Program-made: the position numbers and the translations under genes
The notes under the pieces: model-generated
The model's database searches: none
What the model saw: only the letters and a program-made list of their open reading frames with translations
Told to the model about the DNA's origin: nothing
From: Yersinia bercovieri ATCC 43970
Lineage (GTDB): Bacteria; Pseudomonadota; Gammaproteobacteria; Enterobacterales; Enterobacteriaceae
DNA length: 64,000 bases
Assembly: GCF_013282745.1 (NCBI RefSeq)
Contig: NZ_CP054044.1
Coordinates: 1,922,001-1,986,000, forward strand
Direction: 5' to 3'
Part shown: in pieces, positions 9,827-19,155 of the stretch
Layout: each line of letters opens with the position of its first letter
Position numbering within the stretch: the first letter of the stretch is position 1

Positions 9827-10579
9827 TCATGACAGGAGAATCATCTGATTATCATGGGCGACGGCGACTCCGGTGGGGAGTGGGTTATCGAGTAACCACC
9901 GATCAAGCTGGTGACTGATGTGGGTCAATAGCATTGCGGTTGGCCGCAATAGGTCAGCGACCGCCAGTGCCATGGTCACGTCATTGTGATTGCGTGGCGG
10001 CGGGATCTGTGGCGGATGGCTGCAATCCATCACCAGTAAATCAATGTTTTTACTGGCAAGAAATAGTGCGCTGTCGGCGGGTAGCCCGATGGTGTCGGTC
10101 AGATAAGCAATGGTGCGATTGTGACTTTGCAGCAAGTAGCCGAAGGTGATTTTGGAGTGATTTAGCGGCACCGGAGTCACCCGCAGTTGACCGAATCGAA
10201 CCCCATGAAATGGCTGTAATGGCGGCTGAAAGGCCAGTATTCCGGGGTGTTTATACAGGTCATCACAGCCGTCTGGATCTGGCGGCCCATAGACTGGGAT
10301 CGAATTTCCGCACCCCCAACGTAATGGAAATAGCCCCTGAACGTGATCCATGTGGTAATGTGTAAGCAAAAAACGCTGAATTTCCCCCGCAGCAAACTGC
10401 TGATTTAGAGTCGGCAATCCCGCATCAATTAAGCTGGTTTCCCCCTGATAGCGCACCATGGCACTGCAAGCTTTACGGCCCAATGCGGGTTGCGCTCTGG
10501 CGTTGACGCAAATCACGCAGTCGCAACCAAAGACGGGCACCTGCTGGGCGCATCCCGTGCCTAACAATGTCAGCTCCAT
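9827..10579 (-). CDS. phnP: Phosphoribosyl 1,2-cyclic phosphate phosphodiesterase PhnP
   Basis: 250 residues with a metallo-beta-lactamase fold. The metal motif HYHMDH lies near residue 75, and GCDCVIC near 19 matches the structural zinc site of PhnP. The enzyme opens 5-phosphoribosyl 1,2-cyclic phosphate, the product of the C-P lyase, to ribose 1,5-bisphosphate. It is the last gene of the phn operon and overlaps phnN by 10 bases. Confidence 0.93.
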   Translation of the reverse strand: MELTLLGTGCAQQVPVFGCDCVICVNARAQPALGRKACSAMVRYQGETSLIDAGLPTLNQQFAAGEIQRFLLTHYHMDHVQGLFPLRWGCGNSIPVYGPPDPDGCDDLYKHPGILAFQPPLQPFHGVRFGQLRVTPVPLNHSKITFGYLLQSHNRTIAYLTDTIGLPADSALFLASKNIDLLVMDCSHPPQIPPPRNHNDVTMALAVADLLRPTAMLLTHISHQLDRWLLDNPLPTGVAVAHDNQMILLS

Positions 10580-11151
10580 TTTTGACCTCCAATGTCGTTA
10601 TCTGTGGTGGGATGAGTGGCCAGCAATTGTTGCAACTGCCCTAGGGTATGGTGCAGTTCGCCATCATTGCAAAGCCGCAAGCAGTTAACCGGCAACTGCT
10701 GCTGATAGTGCTGCGCCCGTTGTAAGCGCTCACTAATTTGCTCACTGTTTTCTCGCCCGCGCTGCTGCAATCGTTGCGCCAGAGTGGCGGGTGAGACGGT
10801 CAGACACAGTGGTAGCAGTTGACCGGGATAGCGCCGCTCAACCTCAGGTAAATAAGCTCGGGAGCCATTGACCATCACATCCAGCCCGTGCTGCAACCAG
10901 AGATCGATCTCAATACCCACCCCATAGCGGTATTGATGCGCCTGCCAATGCAGGGCGAACAATCCCTGCTCTACCCGCTGGAGAAACTCTTGTTCACTCA
11001 GCGCGATATGATTTTCCGCGCCAGCATGGGCCTCGCGGGTGATATAGCGGTGAGCGACGATAATATTTGCCGGTTTTGCCGCCCGCAGCGCCGACAACAG
11101 GCAATCCTTTCCTGCGCCAGATGCGCCCATTAGATAGATTAAGCGCGCCAT
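10570..11151 (-). CDS. phnN: Ribose 1,5-bisphosphokinase PhnN
   Basis: 193 residues with a guanylate-kinase-like P-loop, LMGASGAGKDCLL, at 7-19. It phosphorylates ribose 1,5-bisphosphate to PRPP, completing phosphonate breakdown after PhnP. The start overlaps the phnM stop by one base, which indicates tight translational coupling. Confidence 0.92.
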   Translation of the reverse strand: MARLIYLMGASGAGKDCLLSALRAAKPANIIVAHRYITREAHAGAENHIALSEQEFLQRVEQGLFALHWQAHQYRYGVGIEIDLWLQHGLDVMVNGSRAYLPEVERRYPGQLLPLCLTVSPATLAQRLQQRGRENSEQISERLQRAQHYQQQLPVNCLRLCNDGELHHTLGQLQQLLATHPTTDNDIGGQKWS

Positions 11152-12299
11152 CAGAACACCTGTATCCCCTGACGCCAGACGTTTTGCACATAAATATGCC
11201 TCCCCTGCGAGCCATGGTGCTCACGTGCCAGAAGCAAATCAGCCCGTTTCCCCTCGGCAATCACGCCACGATCTTCCAGCCCCAGTGCGCGGGCGGGGTT
11301 GCGGGTCACCAAATTAACTGCTTGCGGCAAGTTAAAGTCATTACTCGTATCCTGCGCGATGCGAAATGCCGCATCCAGCAAGCTGGCCGGGTAATAATCA
11401 GAGGATAAGATATCCAATACGCCCAGTGCGGCCAGTTGGTGCGCGGCGACATTACCGGAGTGGGAACCGCCACGGACAATATTCGGCGCGCCCATCAAGA
11501 CTTGCAGGCCCTGCTGATGGGAGGCGCTGGCGGCCGCCTCGGTGGTCGGGAACTCGGCAATTACCGTGCCCAGCGCCTGAGATTCCGCCACATGCTCGGC
11601 GGTTGCATCATCATGGCTGGCGAGCGGGATGCCCAACTGACGACACCGCGCCGCAATGGCGGTTCGGTTTGGCGTGGACCAACGTGCCGACAGTGTGACT
11701 TGCTCCTCTTCGAATTCAGCCATTTGCTGATCGCTAAGGTGATATTTTCCCTGATAATATTCACGATATTTTGCCCGAGAGGCGAACTGGCGCTGGCCCG
11801 GCGAGTGATCCATCAGCGACACCAATGATAGCTCCGGCTGCAACATCAACTCTTCAAACAGCGGCAGGGTGCTCTCATGGGGTAATTCACAGCGCAAATG
11901 AATTCGGTGTTCAGCGCGGTTTAGCCCTGCCCGCTGACTCTCCACCACCGCATTAATCATTTTTTGCAGGTTATCCAGCCGATGACCGCCGTCGCGTACA
12001 TCACCGACGGCGACGGCATCCAGTACCGTGGTGATCCCGCAGGAGATCATCAGCGCGTCATGACTGCTCATCGCCGAATGGGCGGGCCAATCGACATTGG
12101 GCCGTGGGGTGAAAAATTTGTCCAAATTATCGGTATGCAGCTCGATCAACCCCGGCAGCAGCCAGCCATTTTGTCCATCTATCGCCGCTGAAAGTTGAGT
12201 CGGGCGATCACTGTAACTGCTGATCTCACCATTTTTAATTTCCAGTGATCCGCTGACCACCTGATCTTCCAGAATGAGATTGACGTTATTGAGGATCAT
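11151..12299 (-). CDS. phnM: RPnTP hydrolase PhnM
   Basis: 382 residues of the amidohydrolase superfamily. [16 protein letters not shown] near 52 is the characteristic PhnM metal-binding segment. DHSPGQRQF near 162 and [10 protein letters not shown] near 226 are further conserved parts. PhnM releases pyrophosphate from the ribose-triphosphate alkylphosphonate intermediate before C-P cleavage by PhnJ. It overlaps phnL by 4 bases. Confidence 0.94.
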   Translation of the reverse strand: MILNNVNLILEDQVVSGSLEIKNGEISSYSDRPTQLSAAIDGQNGWLLPGLIELHTDNLDKFFTPRPNVDWPAHSAMSSHDALMISCGITTVLDAVAVGDVRDGGHRLDNLQKMINAVVESQRAGLNRAEHRIHLRCELPHESTLPLFEELMLQPELSLVSLMDHSPGQRQFASRAKYREYYQGKYHLSDQQMAEFEEEQVTLSARWSTPNRTAIAARCRQLGIPLASHDDATAEHVAESQALGTVIAEFPTTEAAASASHQQGLQVLMGAPNIVRGGSHSGNVAAHQLAALGVLDILSSDYYPASLLDAAFRIAQDTSNDFNLPQAVNLVTRNPARALGLEDRGVIAEGKRADLLLAREHHGSQGRHIYVQNVWRQGIQVF

Positions 12300-13015
12300 G
12301 CTGGGATCTCCGTGCTGATATGAGAGGGGGGCGGCGTCATGATCAGTAAGCGGTCACTGACATGATTGCGCACGTTTTCATCATGAAAAATCCCAACAAT
12401 GGCGGCACCTCGCCGCTTGGCCTCATCAATCAGGCTCACCACGGCGGCGCTGTTGCTGCTGTCCAGTGATGCTGTTGGCTCATCTAACAGCAAAATGGGG
12501 TAATCCACGATAAAGCCACGGGCGATATTGACCCGCTGCTGCTCCCCACCGGAAAAGGTCGAGGGCGCCAGATCCCACAGCCGTGGTGGGACATTCAGGC
12601 GCGTGAGCAGATCTTGCGCCCGCTGTTGGCAGGTCGGGCGATCGACGCCCAACTCCAGCAGCGGTTGCATCACCAGATTCAAAGCGCTGATCCGGGGGAT
12701 CACCCGCAAGAACTGGCTGACCCAACCCAGGGTATGACGGCGCACTGCCATGATCTGCCGTGCCTCGGCTGCCACCATATCCAGCCACTCCCCCTGATGT
12801 TTGACCCAAATATGGCCGCTGTCAGGGAGATAGTTGGCATATAAAGAGCGTAGCAGAGTAGATTTGCCGCTGCCTGAGTGGCCGTGCAACACCACACATT
12901 CGCCACTGTTGACCTCAAGGGCGGTGTGATGCAGTACCGGCAGACGAATCCCGTGCTGCTGGTGCAGCACGAAGGTTTTACTGAGATTTTCGACTTTGAG
13001 TTGTAGCTGATTCAT
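12296..13015 (-). CDS. phnL: C-P lyase ABC-type ATPase PhnL
   Basis: 239 residues from ATG 13015 ([15 protein letters not shown]), the start conserved in PhnL. The frame stays open upstream to 13222, but that part encodes spacer repeat sequence and is unlikely to be native. Walker A is GHSGSGKST, the signature [14 protein letters not shown] and Walker [13 protein letters not shown]. PhnL and PhnK bind the PhnGHIJ core. Unlike the rest of the operon it is separated from its upstream neighbour, by 228 bp. Confidence 0.92.
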   Translation of the reverse strand: MNQLQLKVENLSKTFVLHQQHGIRLPVLHHTALEVNSGECVVLHGHSGSGKSTLLRSLYANYLPDSGHIWVKHQGEWLDMVAAEARQIMAVRRHTLGWVSQFLRVIPRISALNLVMQPLLELGVDRPTCQQRAQDLLTRLNVPPRLWDLAPSTFSGGEQQRVNIARGFIVDYPILLLDEPTASLDSSNSAAVVSLIDEAKRRGAAIVGIFHDENVRNHVSDRLLIMTPPPSHISTEIPA

Positions 13016-13243
13016 GGTGAGTTCTCGTGGTTGTTTTTTTGTGTGCTGTTGTTTAGATCCGGTGATTGTTTCGCTTGCCGACTGTTCGAATCGGGGCTGA
13101 CTCGCTCCCAGCTCGACAGCCCCTTTCGCCGCGTCCATGCGGCTCATTCGGTCTGCAATCTTGGTCGGTAATATTTCCGATTGCGCTTTAAGGTCAAAAT
13201 CAAGGTCAAAATCAAAAATCAAAAGCCAAGAAAATCAGTTGGA
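13016..13243. repeat. Structured repeat-like spacer inside the phn operon
   Basis: The only large gap in the phn operon. It holds GGGGCTG (13093-13099) facing CAGCCCC (13117-13123), and a GC-rich hairpin GCCGC-N6-GCGGC at 13128-13143. It also has two tandem copies of AAGGTCAAAATC (13190-13213) followed by partial copies. It looks like an inserted intergenic repeat. It remains open in frame with phnL. Confidence 0.6.
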
Positions 13244-14041
13244 TCAGTTTTGCAGCACTGATGAGACGAGTAGCTGGGTATAGGGGTGGTGGGGGTCGTC
13301 CAGTACCCGGTCGGTGAGGCCGCTTTCGATAACCAGGCCCTCTTTCATCACCAACAGGCGGTGCGCCAGTAGGCGGGCGACGCCGAGGTCATGGGTGACA
13401 ATCACCACGGCGAGCTGCATCTCTACCACCAGATTGCGCAGTAAATCCAGCAGCCGCGCCTGTACCGAGACGTCCAGCCCGCCAGTGGGTTCGTCCATAA
13501 ACACCAGTTTCGGATGGGTCACCAAATTACGGGCAATTTGTAGCCGCTGTTGCATACCGCCGGAGAAGGTGGTGGGGAGATCATCCAGACGGGATAAGGG
13601 GATCTCGACATCCTCCAGCCAGCGGCCTGCCTGTTGGCGAATCTCGCCGTAATGGCGCTGGCCGATAGCCATTAAGCGCTCGCCGATATTGCCGCCTGCC
13701 GAGACTTGTGGCCGCAAACCCTCTAGCGGGTGCTGATGCACCACGCCCCATTCGGTGCGCAGTAAACGGCGGCGCTGACTCTCGGCCATCTGATATAAAT
13801 CAACCGGTTGCTGGGCGTCAGGGCGGTAAATAATCTGCCCCTGCTGCGGGGCTAGCCGCGCTGAAATGGATTTTAGCAGTGTGGTTTTCCCCGAGCCAGA
13901 CTCACCGACGATCCCCAACACTTCGCCGGGATAGAGCTGGAAAGAGACGTCGCTGAATCCCTTACCCGGCGCATACAGATGGGTGAGATTCTCCACCGAT
14001 AACAGCGGATGGGGGGCGGAAACTGAGGGTGCAGAGATCAT
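13244..14041 (-). CDS. phnK: C-P lyase ABC-type ATPase PhnK
   Basis: 265 residues. Walker A is GESGSGKTT (near 46), the signature FSGGMQQRLQIARN and Walker B LVFMDEPTGGLD. It binds PhnJ in the C-P lyase complex and is needed for phosphonate use in vivo. The start overlaps phnJ by 4 bases. Confidence 0.94.
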   Translation of the reverse strand: MISAPSVSAPHPLLSVENLTHLYAPGKGFSDVSFQLYPGEVLGIVGESGSGKTTLLKSISARLAPQQGQIIYRPDAQQPVDLYQMAESQRRRLLRTEWGVVHQHPLEGLRPQVSAGGNIGERLMAIGQRHYGEIRQQAGRWLEDVEIPLSRLDDLPTTFSGGMQQRLQIARNLVTHPKLVFMDEPTGGLDVSVQARLLDLLRNLVVEMQLAVVIVTHDLGVARLLAHRLLVMKEGLVIESGLTDRVLDDPHHPYTQLLVSSVLQN

Positions 14042-14919
14042 CGGGTGTTTACCTCGTGGGTCAGGCTATCTTGTGCGGCTATCTGCGCCAGTTGCTGCTG
14101 GCAGAAATCAGTATCCGAGCAAACAAACATCCGGCTGCCCTGATCGTCTATCACCACCTCATCGAGATAACTGTGACGCGATCCACACAGGGCGCAGGGG
14201 TGATCCCACTGCTGCACGGTGAAGGGGTGATCGTCGAAATCCAGACTCTCCACCTTGGTAAATGGCGGCAGGGCATACAGGCGCTTCTCGCGACCAGCGC
14301 CGAACAGTTGCAGGGCGGGCATCATATGCATTTTGGGATTATCAAATTTCGGGATCGGCGAGGGGTCCATGACGTAGCGATCATTCACTTTCACCGGATA
14401 GGCGTAGGTGGTGGCGATATGACCGTAGCGGGCGATATCTTCATACAGCTTCACCTGCATCACGCCGTACTCCTCCAGCGCATGCATTTTGCGGGTTTCG
14501 CTCTCCCGTGGTTCGATAAAGCGCAGCGGCTCAGGGATCGGCACTTGGTAGATCAGGATCTGATCTGCGGTGAGCGGCGTTTCTGGAATGCGGTGGCGAG
14601 TCTGGATCAGTGTGGCGTCGGTGGTTTTTTCCGTGGTTGCCACACCGCTGACCCGCTGGAAGAAGCGGCGGATCGACACCGCATTGGTGGTGTCATCCGC
14701 CCCCTGATCAATCACTTTCAGCACGTCCGAGCGGCCAATTAAGCAGGCGGTCAGTTGAATGCCGCCAGTGCCCCAGCCATAAGGCATCGGCATCTCCCGC
14801 CCGGCAAACGGCACCTGATAACCGGGGATCGCCACCGCTTTTAGCAGCGCGCGGCGCAATGTCCGCTTGGTCTGCTCATCCAGATAACCCAGATTGTAAC
14901 CGGTGAGAACCTCAGTCAT
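14038..14919 (-). CDS. phnJ: Carbon-phosphorus lyase PhnJ, radical SAM enzyme
   Basis: 293 residues from ATG 14919 (MTEVLTGYNLGYLDEQ), the usual PhnJ N-terminus; the in-frame extension to 14967 overlaps phnI and is not needed. The four cysteines near the C-terminus are spaced CX2CX21CX5C, as in known PhnJ: three bind the 4Fe-4S cluster and the last forms the thiyl radical. It cleaves the C-P bond of ribose-phosphonate in the PhnGHIJ complex. All key residues look intact. Confidence 0.95.
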   Translation of the reverse strand: MTEVLTGYNLGYLDEQTKRTLRRALLKAVAIPGYQVPFAGREMPMPYGWGTGGIQLTACLIGRSDVLKVIDQGADDTTNAVSIRRFFQRVSGVATTEKTTDATLIQTRHRIPETPLTADQILIYQVPIPEPLRFIEPRESETRKMHALEEYGVMQVKLYEDIARYGHIATTYAYPVKVNDRYVMDPSPIPKFDNPKMHMMPALQLFGAGREKRLYALPPFTKVESLDFDDHPFTVQQWDHPCALCGSRHSYLDEVVIDDQGSRMFVCSDTDFCQQQLAQIAAQDSLTHEVNTR

Positions 14920-16029
14920 GGTGCGGCTCCTGTGTTTGGGCGGGTTCAGCAGAGGAGAAGTGCTCACGGCGCAGGCGCTTTAGCAGCTCCAGCTCAGCTT
15001 GAAAATCGACGTAATGGGGCAGCTTGAGGTGCGAGACAAAACCAGCGGCCTCGACGTTATCGGCGTGGGCGAGCACGAACTCCTCATCCTGCGCCGGACT
15101 GGTGACTTTTTCGTCATATTCGCGGCTTTGCAGGGCGCGATCCATCAGCGCCATCGACATCGCTTTGCGTTCGCCGCGACCAAAGACCAACCCGTAACCG
15201 CGGGTAAAGTGTGGCGGTTCTGCCGCCGGATCGACAAAGCCATTGACCATTTCACACTCGGTCAGCAGGATCTCGCCGATATCGATAGCAAATCCCAGCT
15301 CTTCCGGCTGGATGGAGATGGTCAGGTCACCGGTACGTATTTCGGCGGCAAACGGGTGGGTGCGACCATAACCGCGCTGAGTGGAGTAGCCCAGCGCCAG
15401 CAGAAAACCTTCGTCGCCCCGCACCAACTGTTGCAGCCGCGCCGAACGACCGCAGGGGTAAACTGGCGGGTGACGAGTGATATCCTCCGGCGGTGTGCCG
15501 TCATCTTGCTCCGGATGTGCTAACTGCTCTTGCGCCAGTAAATCAAATACATGGGCGCAGTTATCCGGCAGTAAATCATCCGGCACTGCTTCGCGGCCAC
15601 GGGGGGAGTAGGGGCATCACCGGAGGCCAGCAGAGTAAAATCCAGCAGCCGATGGGTGTAATCGTAGGTCGGGCCGAGCACCTGCCCGCCGGGTAGGTCT
15701 TTGTAAATGGCGGAAATGCGTCGCTCCAGCCGCATGTTCTCAGTCGCCAGTGGCAGGCTTATCGCGAGACGTGGCAAGGTGGTGCGATAGGCGCGTAGCA
15801 AGAAGATGGCTTCAACCAGATCGCCGCTGGCCTGCTTAATCGCCAGGGCGGCCAGGTCGCGATCATAGATGCCCCCTTCGGTCATCACCCGATCGACTGC
15901 CAGCCCCAGCTGTTGCTCGATCTGCTCGCAATCGATCGCCGGGATCTGGGTGTCGCCGCGCCGCTGGTGTTCCAGCAATTGATGGGCTGCCGCAATGGCT
16001 TTTTCGCCCCCTTTGACTGCAACGTACAT
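14912..16029 (-). pseudogene. phnI: phnI, C-P lyase core subunit, split by a one-base frameshift
   Basis: The first part runs from ATG 16029 (MYVAVKGGEKAI) through GGQVLGPTYDYTHRLLDFT and then leaves frame. The second part, ending at 14912, continues the same protein from AVPDDLLPDNCAHVFDLL to the usual FVSHLKLPHYVDFQAELEL. The break lies at a run of six G (plus strand 15601-15606); a seventh G would rejoin the frames as TPPRGREAVPDD and give about 372 residues. With PhnG, H and L, PhnI starts the pathway by displacing adenine from ATP with a phosphonate. Either the gene is inactive, or the base is missing only in this assembly. The rest of the operon looks intact, which favours a recent event or an error. 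Confidence 0.9.
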
Positions 16030-16613
16030 CAGCACACCTCCACATGGGTGGTTCGTGGGATCGCCATCAGGCTCTCACCACAGGTAAACAGAAAATCGAT
16101 ACCCGCAGGGAAGGCGGCGGGGCGATTAAGCAGATAATTCAGCACGGCAGCGGGCAGTTGCGGTGCGACCATGCGGCTGTGTTCAATGCCCGGCCCGCGC
16201 AGACGTAATGCTATGCCGTGGTGCAAGCTGCCGGTTTGAATCACCACTGTGGTGGCGTCTTCTGGCGAGAGTTCATCACCCGCTGGACAGGCGGCCAATT
16301 GCTCCGCCGTGACCGCCTCGCCAAATAGAGCAAAACTGGACGTAGCACTGCTTGCCGTCAGCGGCGCACCGGTATGGAAGCGCAGATTGTGTTGCACCTC
16401 AGCACTGCTTAGCGCGGCGTCCAGATAGAGCGGGGTCTCCTGATCCGCCAGTGTCAGTAGCAGACTGGTGGTGGCGGGATTCAGCGGCTGCCAACCGGAG
16501 AGCGGGGGCAGCGCGACTAACACTCCAGGTTCGCTCAACGCCTTGAGAAGGCGGCGAAAAGTGTGCTGAGCATCGTCAACCGGATGGTCAAAATGGCTGA
16601 ATATGCGCATCAA
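16029..16613 (-). CDS. phnH: C-P lyase core subunit PhnH
   Basis: 194 residues, normal length. FDHPVDDAQHTFRRLLKALS near 6-25 and PGIEHSRMV near 138 are PhnH features. It is a structural subunit of the PhnGHIJ core. It overlaps phnG upstream by 4 bases and shares its stop base with the phnI start. Confidence 0.93.
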   Translation of the reverse strand: MMRIFSHFDHPVDDAQHTFRRLLKALSEPGVLVALPPLSGWQPLNPATTSLLLTLADQETPLYLDAALSSAEVQHNLRFHTGAPLTASSATSSFALFGEAVTAEQLAACPAGDELSPEDATTVVIQTGSLHHGIALRLRGPGIEHSRMVAPQLPAAVLNYLLNRPAAFPAGIDFLFTCGESLMAIPRTTHVEVC

Positions 16614-17107
16614 TCTTCACCTCGCACTAAGGTGAAAAAATCCACTTTGCTGGCGGCAATAGCGCGGGCGCGAAGCTGTCGGCGCTCTTGTTGCGCCGCT
16701 GCCAGTGGGTAAATCACCGTGCTCAGCAGCAACTCATTCAGCCCGGCCGGCTTGCCGTGGGCGGTGGATGGATCTCTGTTGAGGGTAGAGAGTTGCAGCA
16801 AGGCATCCAGCAGCGCACAAAGTTCGGCATGGGATTTGTTGCGCCCGGCAATGTAGCTGTAGCCATAAATATCGGGAGTGCCATTCAACATGATGACCGC
16901 GCGGGTAATGGTCATATCGCCGAGAATAAAGCGGCGGCCAGTGGCCCCCATTCTGGCCTGCAATTGGTTTAAGCCAATCTCTGGCGCACGGATCACTTGA
17001 TACACGGGAGAGAGATTCAGCGGCTGCCAGTGGGCGAGAAGCTCAGCCGGTTGGCTGTGTGCCAGCACTGACATCCAGCGCTGCCGGGTGGTTGAGGTGC
17101 TTTCCAT
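16610..17107 (-). CDS. phnG: C-P lyase core subunit PhnG
   Basis: 165 residues. TRQRWMSVLAHSQPAELLAH near 7 and the C-terminal VDFFTLVRGED are strongly PhnG-like. It joins PhnH, PhnI and PhnJ in the core complex. One base separates the phnF stop codon at 17108 from this gene's ATG at 17107, so the two should be cotranslated. Confidence 0.93.
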   Translation of the reverse strand: MESTSTTRQRWMSVLAHSQPAELLAHWQPLNLSPVYQVIRAPEIGLNQLQARMGATGRRFILGDMTITRAVIMLNGTPDIYGYSYIAGRNKSHAELCALLDALLQLSTLNRDPSTAHGKPAGLNELLLSTVIYPLAAAQQERRQLRARAIAASKVDFFTLVRGED

Positions 17108-17833
17108 TCAGTGCTCCATGGTCAGTTCAATCATGTCTGCGCGGGTCAGACTGACGGAGTATTCCGCCACCTGTTGGCTAGCGACACAGATATTTAAGGT
17201 GCGCACACACAGCAAGGGTGCATGGGTGGCAATCTCCAGCAAGCGGCTCTCTTTGGCCTGTGCGCGACGGGCGCTGATACGTGTCTGGCTGCGGCTTAGT
17301 GGTTGTTGCAGGTGCTGGCTGATGAATTGATGTAGCGAGCCGGAGTTGAACTGTTGCAGCGCGGGCCACCAAGTGAGGTCTGGCAGATAGTGATCGATCA
17401 CACAGACGGGCACGCCATTGACCCGCCGCAAGGTGCGTAAGTGGATCACTTGCGCGCCCTCTTCCAGCGAGAGTGCTTTGGCGACATGCTCGACACAAGG
17501 GCGTAAGACCGCTAGTAAGCGCTCACTGGTGGGGTCACTACCCTGATCCAGCAGGTTTTGGCTAAAGCGCGCATTGGCATGCAGCGGATAGTCATATGGG
17601 CGCATCAATACCAGAATACCGATACCCTGACGGCGTTGCAGCCAGCCGCGCTCAACCAATTGATCGACGGCACGGCGCAGAGTATGGCGATTAACCTGAT
17701 AATGATCAGCCAGTTGCTGCTCGGGAGGCAGGTAATCGCCACAGCGATAGTTGCCGCGAAGCTCTTGTTCTAACTGGGCCGCAATCTGTTGATAGCGGGT
17801 AGGGAAACTGGTCGGTGGTCTAGATAAGTGCAT
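17108..17833 (-). CDS. phnF: GntR/HutC-family regulator PhnF
   Basis: 241 residues from ATG 17833 (MHLSRPPTSFPTRYQ), the start conserved in PhnF; an extension to 17866 is possible. The N-terminal winged helix includes QLADHYQVNRHTLRRAVDQL near 49-68. The C-terminal UTRA-type ligand domain ends EYSVSLTRADMIELTMEH. It heads the operon, in the same place as in enterobacterial phn clusters, and probably represses it. phnCDE, the phosphonate importer, is not upstream. Confidence 0.92.
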   Translation of the reverse strand: MHLSRPPTSFPTRYQQIAAQLEQELRGNYRCGDYLPPEQQLADHYQVNRHTLRRAVDQLVERGWLQRRQGIGILVLMRPYDYPLHANARFSQNLLDQGSDPTSERLLAVLRPCVEHVAKALSLEEGAQVIHLRTLRRVNGVPVCVIDHYLPDLTWWPALQQFNSGSLHQFISQHLQQPLSRSQTRISARRAQAKESRLLEIATHAPLLCVRTLNICVASQQVAEYSVSLTRADMIELTMEH

Positions 17834-17975
17834 GGCAGATATATCCTCTCTCAGCACAATCACCACTGACGGCCAGACAAACTGAAGCAGCAGAAAGAGT
17901 CAAACAGACAGGCAGTGGGGTGATTGTCATGGCGATAACCGGTAAGTGAACTCACCGCTATGCTGGCTTTTTTTC

Positions 17976-17982
17976 ATGACAG
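17976..17982 (-). promoter_or_regulatory. Possible PHO half-box upstream of phnF
   Basis: Read on the minus strand this is CTGTCAT, the consensus half of a PhoB box, followed by an A-rich run. The second half is degenerate (AAGCCAGC), so this is weak. PhoB control of phn operons is established in relatives. Confidence 0.3.
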
Positions 17983-18040
17983 TAGGGTTAAGCTGAGATG
18001 GCGGAACGGTGAACTTTTGGTGTGATAAAAATGCGCTGTT

Positions 18041-18613
18041 TATATGAAAAAGATTTATCGCATTATCAATGCTTATTTTCCCTCTGATAATTTCGCCAAT
18101 GGCACATTAAAAATAGAGATCAATTCCTGGGCGTAAACTATCAGCAATATTTAGGCGGTAATGGATTATTGCTGCAAACGCGTGGCAGTTATTATAAGCA
18201 GGACCCGAAAGATTATACGGATTTACTGACATTCTATCCGCAGCTATTACATTAGCCGACCCGCACTGAGCGGAGGCAATATACCGGCAGTGTGGTATTG
18301 AGCTATCTGACCGGTGATGGTGCTTATCTGATAGATGAAAAATGGCGCTTAAGTGCAGCAGCAGAAGGTGATTGGTCTGACAATGATTTGCCGCAAGCCG
18401 AGCATGTCACCTTTGGCGGGTTGCGGTTTGGTCGTGGTTATCCAGATAGCGAGGCTACGGGGGATTATGGCTACGGTGGGCGTGACTTTAGGTGACAACA
18501 AACACTATTCGCTATCACTGGAAGGGGCGAGGCCGATTGGCGACCTGCCCAGTGATAGTTCACGCCGTGACTGGCGCTTTAATGCGACTTTAACCTATAA
18601 CTTTGCGAATTAA
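18041..18613 (+). pseudogene. Remnant of a ShlB/FhaC-type two-partner secretion transporter
   Basis: Pieces in different frames recall ShlB-type outer-membrane transporters: NAYFPSDNFANGTLKIEI (POTRA part), FLGVNYQQYLGGNGLLLQ with SYYKQDPKDYTDLL (barrel), then, after a stop, YTGSVVLSYLTGDGAYLIDE and FGGLRFGRGYPDSEATGDYG. A final frame ends DWRFNATLTYNFAN, a typical C-terminal beta-strand ending in an aromatic context. Only about 190 codons of the expected 550 or more remain, with stops and deletions, so it is a dead relic. No cognate TpsA exoprotein is near. Confidence 0.72.
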
Positions 18614-18642
18614 TTTAATGGCTTATAGATAGGTCAGACTAT

Positions 18643-19125
18643 CTAACGTAGGTGGTGAATCACCTGATTGCCGCTGCCGCGCCAGATAAGTGAGGGATCT
18701 TTCAGATCCTGCACGAATTTACCGTCGACCAGCACGTTAATTAAATCAACCACTTGCTGTTGATCGTCTGTCAGCTCGGCGAGTGTATAACCGGTCCAGA
18801 CCCAGATATCTTTGCCGTCGCACTCGTCACGCACCCGCTTTACCAGTTGCAGGATAGCGGACAAATTTTGCGGATGCAGTGGATCGCCGCCAGAGAGGGA
18901 TAGCCCCTGGCGCGAAATGCGGGAGTCATTCAGATCTGCGATGATCCTATCCTCCATTGCTGTGGTAAACGGCTTACCCGAATTAAGCCGCCAGGTACTT
19001 TTGTTATAGCAGCCGACACATTCGTGCACGCAGCCGGAGACGAACAGCGTGCAGCGAGTGCCGGGGCCATTAATGACATCGACCGGGTAGTATTGATGGT
19101 AATTGATGGTATTAACTCCATGCAT
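18643..19125 (-). CDS. nrdG: Anaerobic ribonucleotide reductase activase NrdG
   Basis: About 160 residues. The radical SAM cluster motif CX3CX2C reads CVHECVGCY, and LSLSGGDPLHP and DIWVWTGYTL are NrdG features. It installs the glycyl radical on NrdD. The conserved family start MNYHQYYP reads INYHQYYP here, because that codon (19107-19105) is ATC. The nearest in-frame ATG is 19125, used here, but it has no clear ribosome site; GGAG lies about 8 bases before the ATC. It is 30 bases downstream of nrdD. Confidence 0.92.
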   Translation of the reverse strand: MHGVNTINYHQYYPVDVINGPGTRCTLFVSGCVHECVGCYNKSTWRLNSGKPFTTAMEDRIIADLNDSRISRQGLSLSGGDPLHPQNLSAILQLVKRVRDECDGKDIWVWTGYTLAELTDDQQQVVDLINVLVDGKFVQDLKDPSLIWRGSGNQVIHHLR

Positions 19126-19155
19126 GGGCGGTGGCAAACCGCCCCTTTATCTCAG

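Noticed and set aside
13016..13222. Longer PhnL start at 13222
   Set aside because: The extra 69 residues come from repeat-rich spacer, and the family start at 13015 is well conserved.
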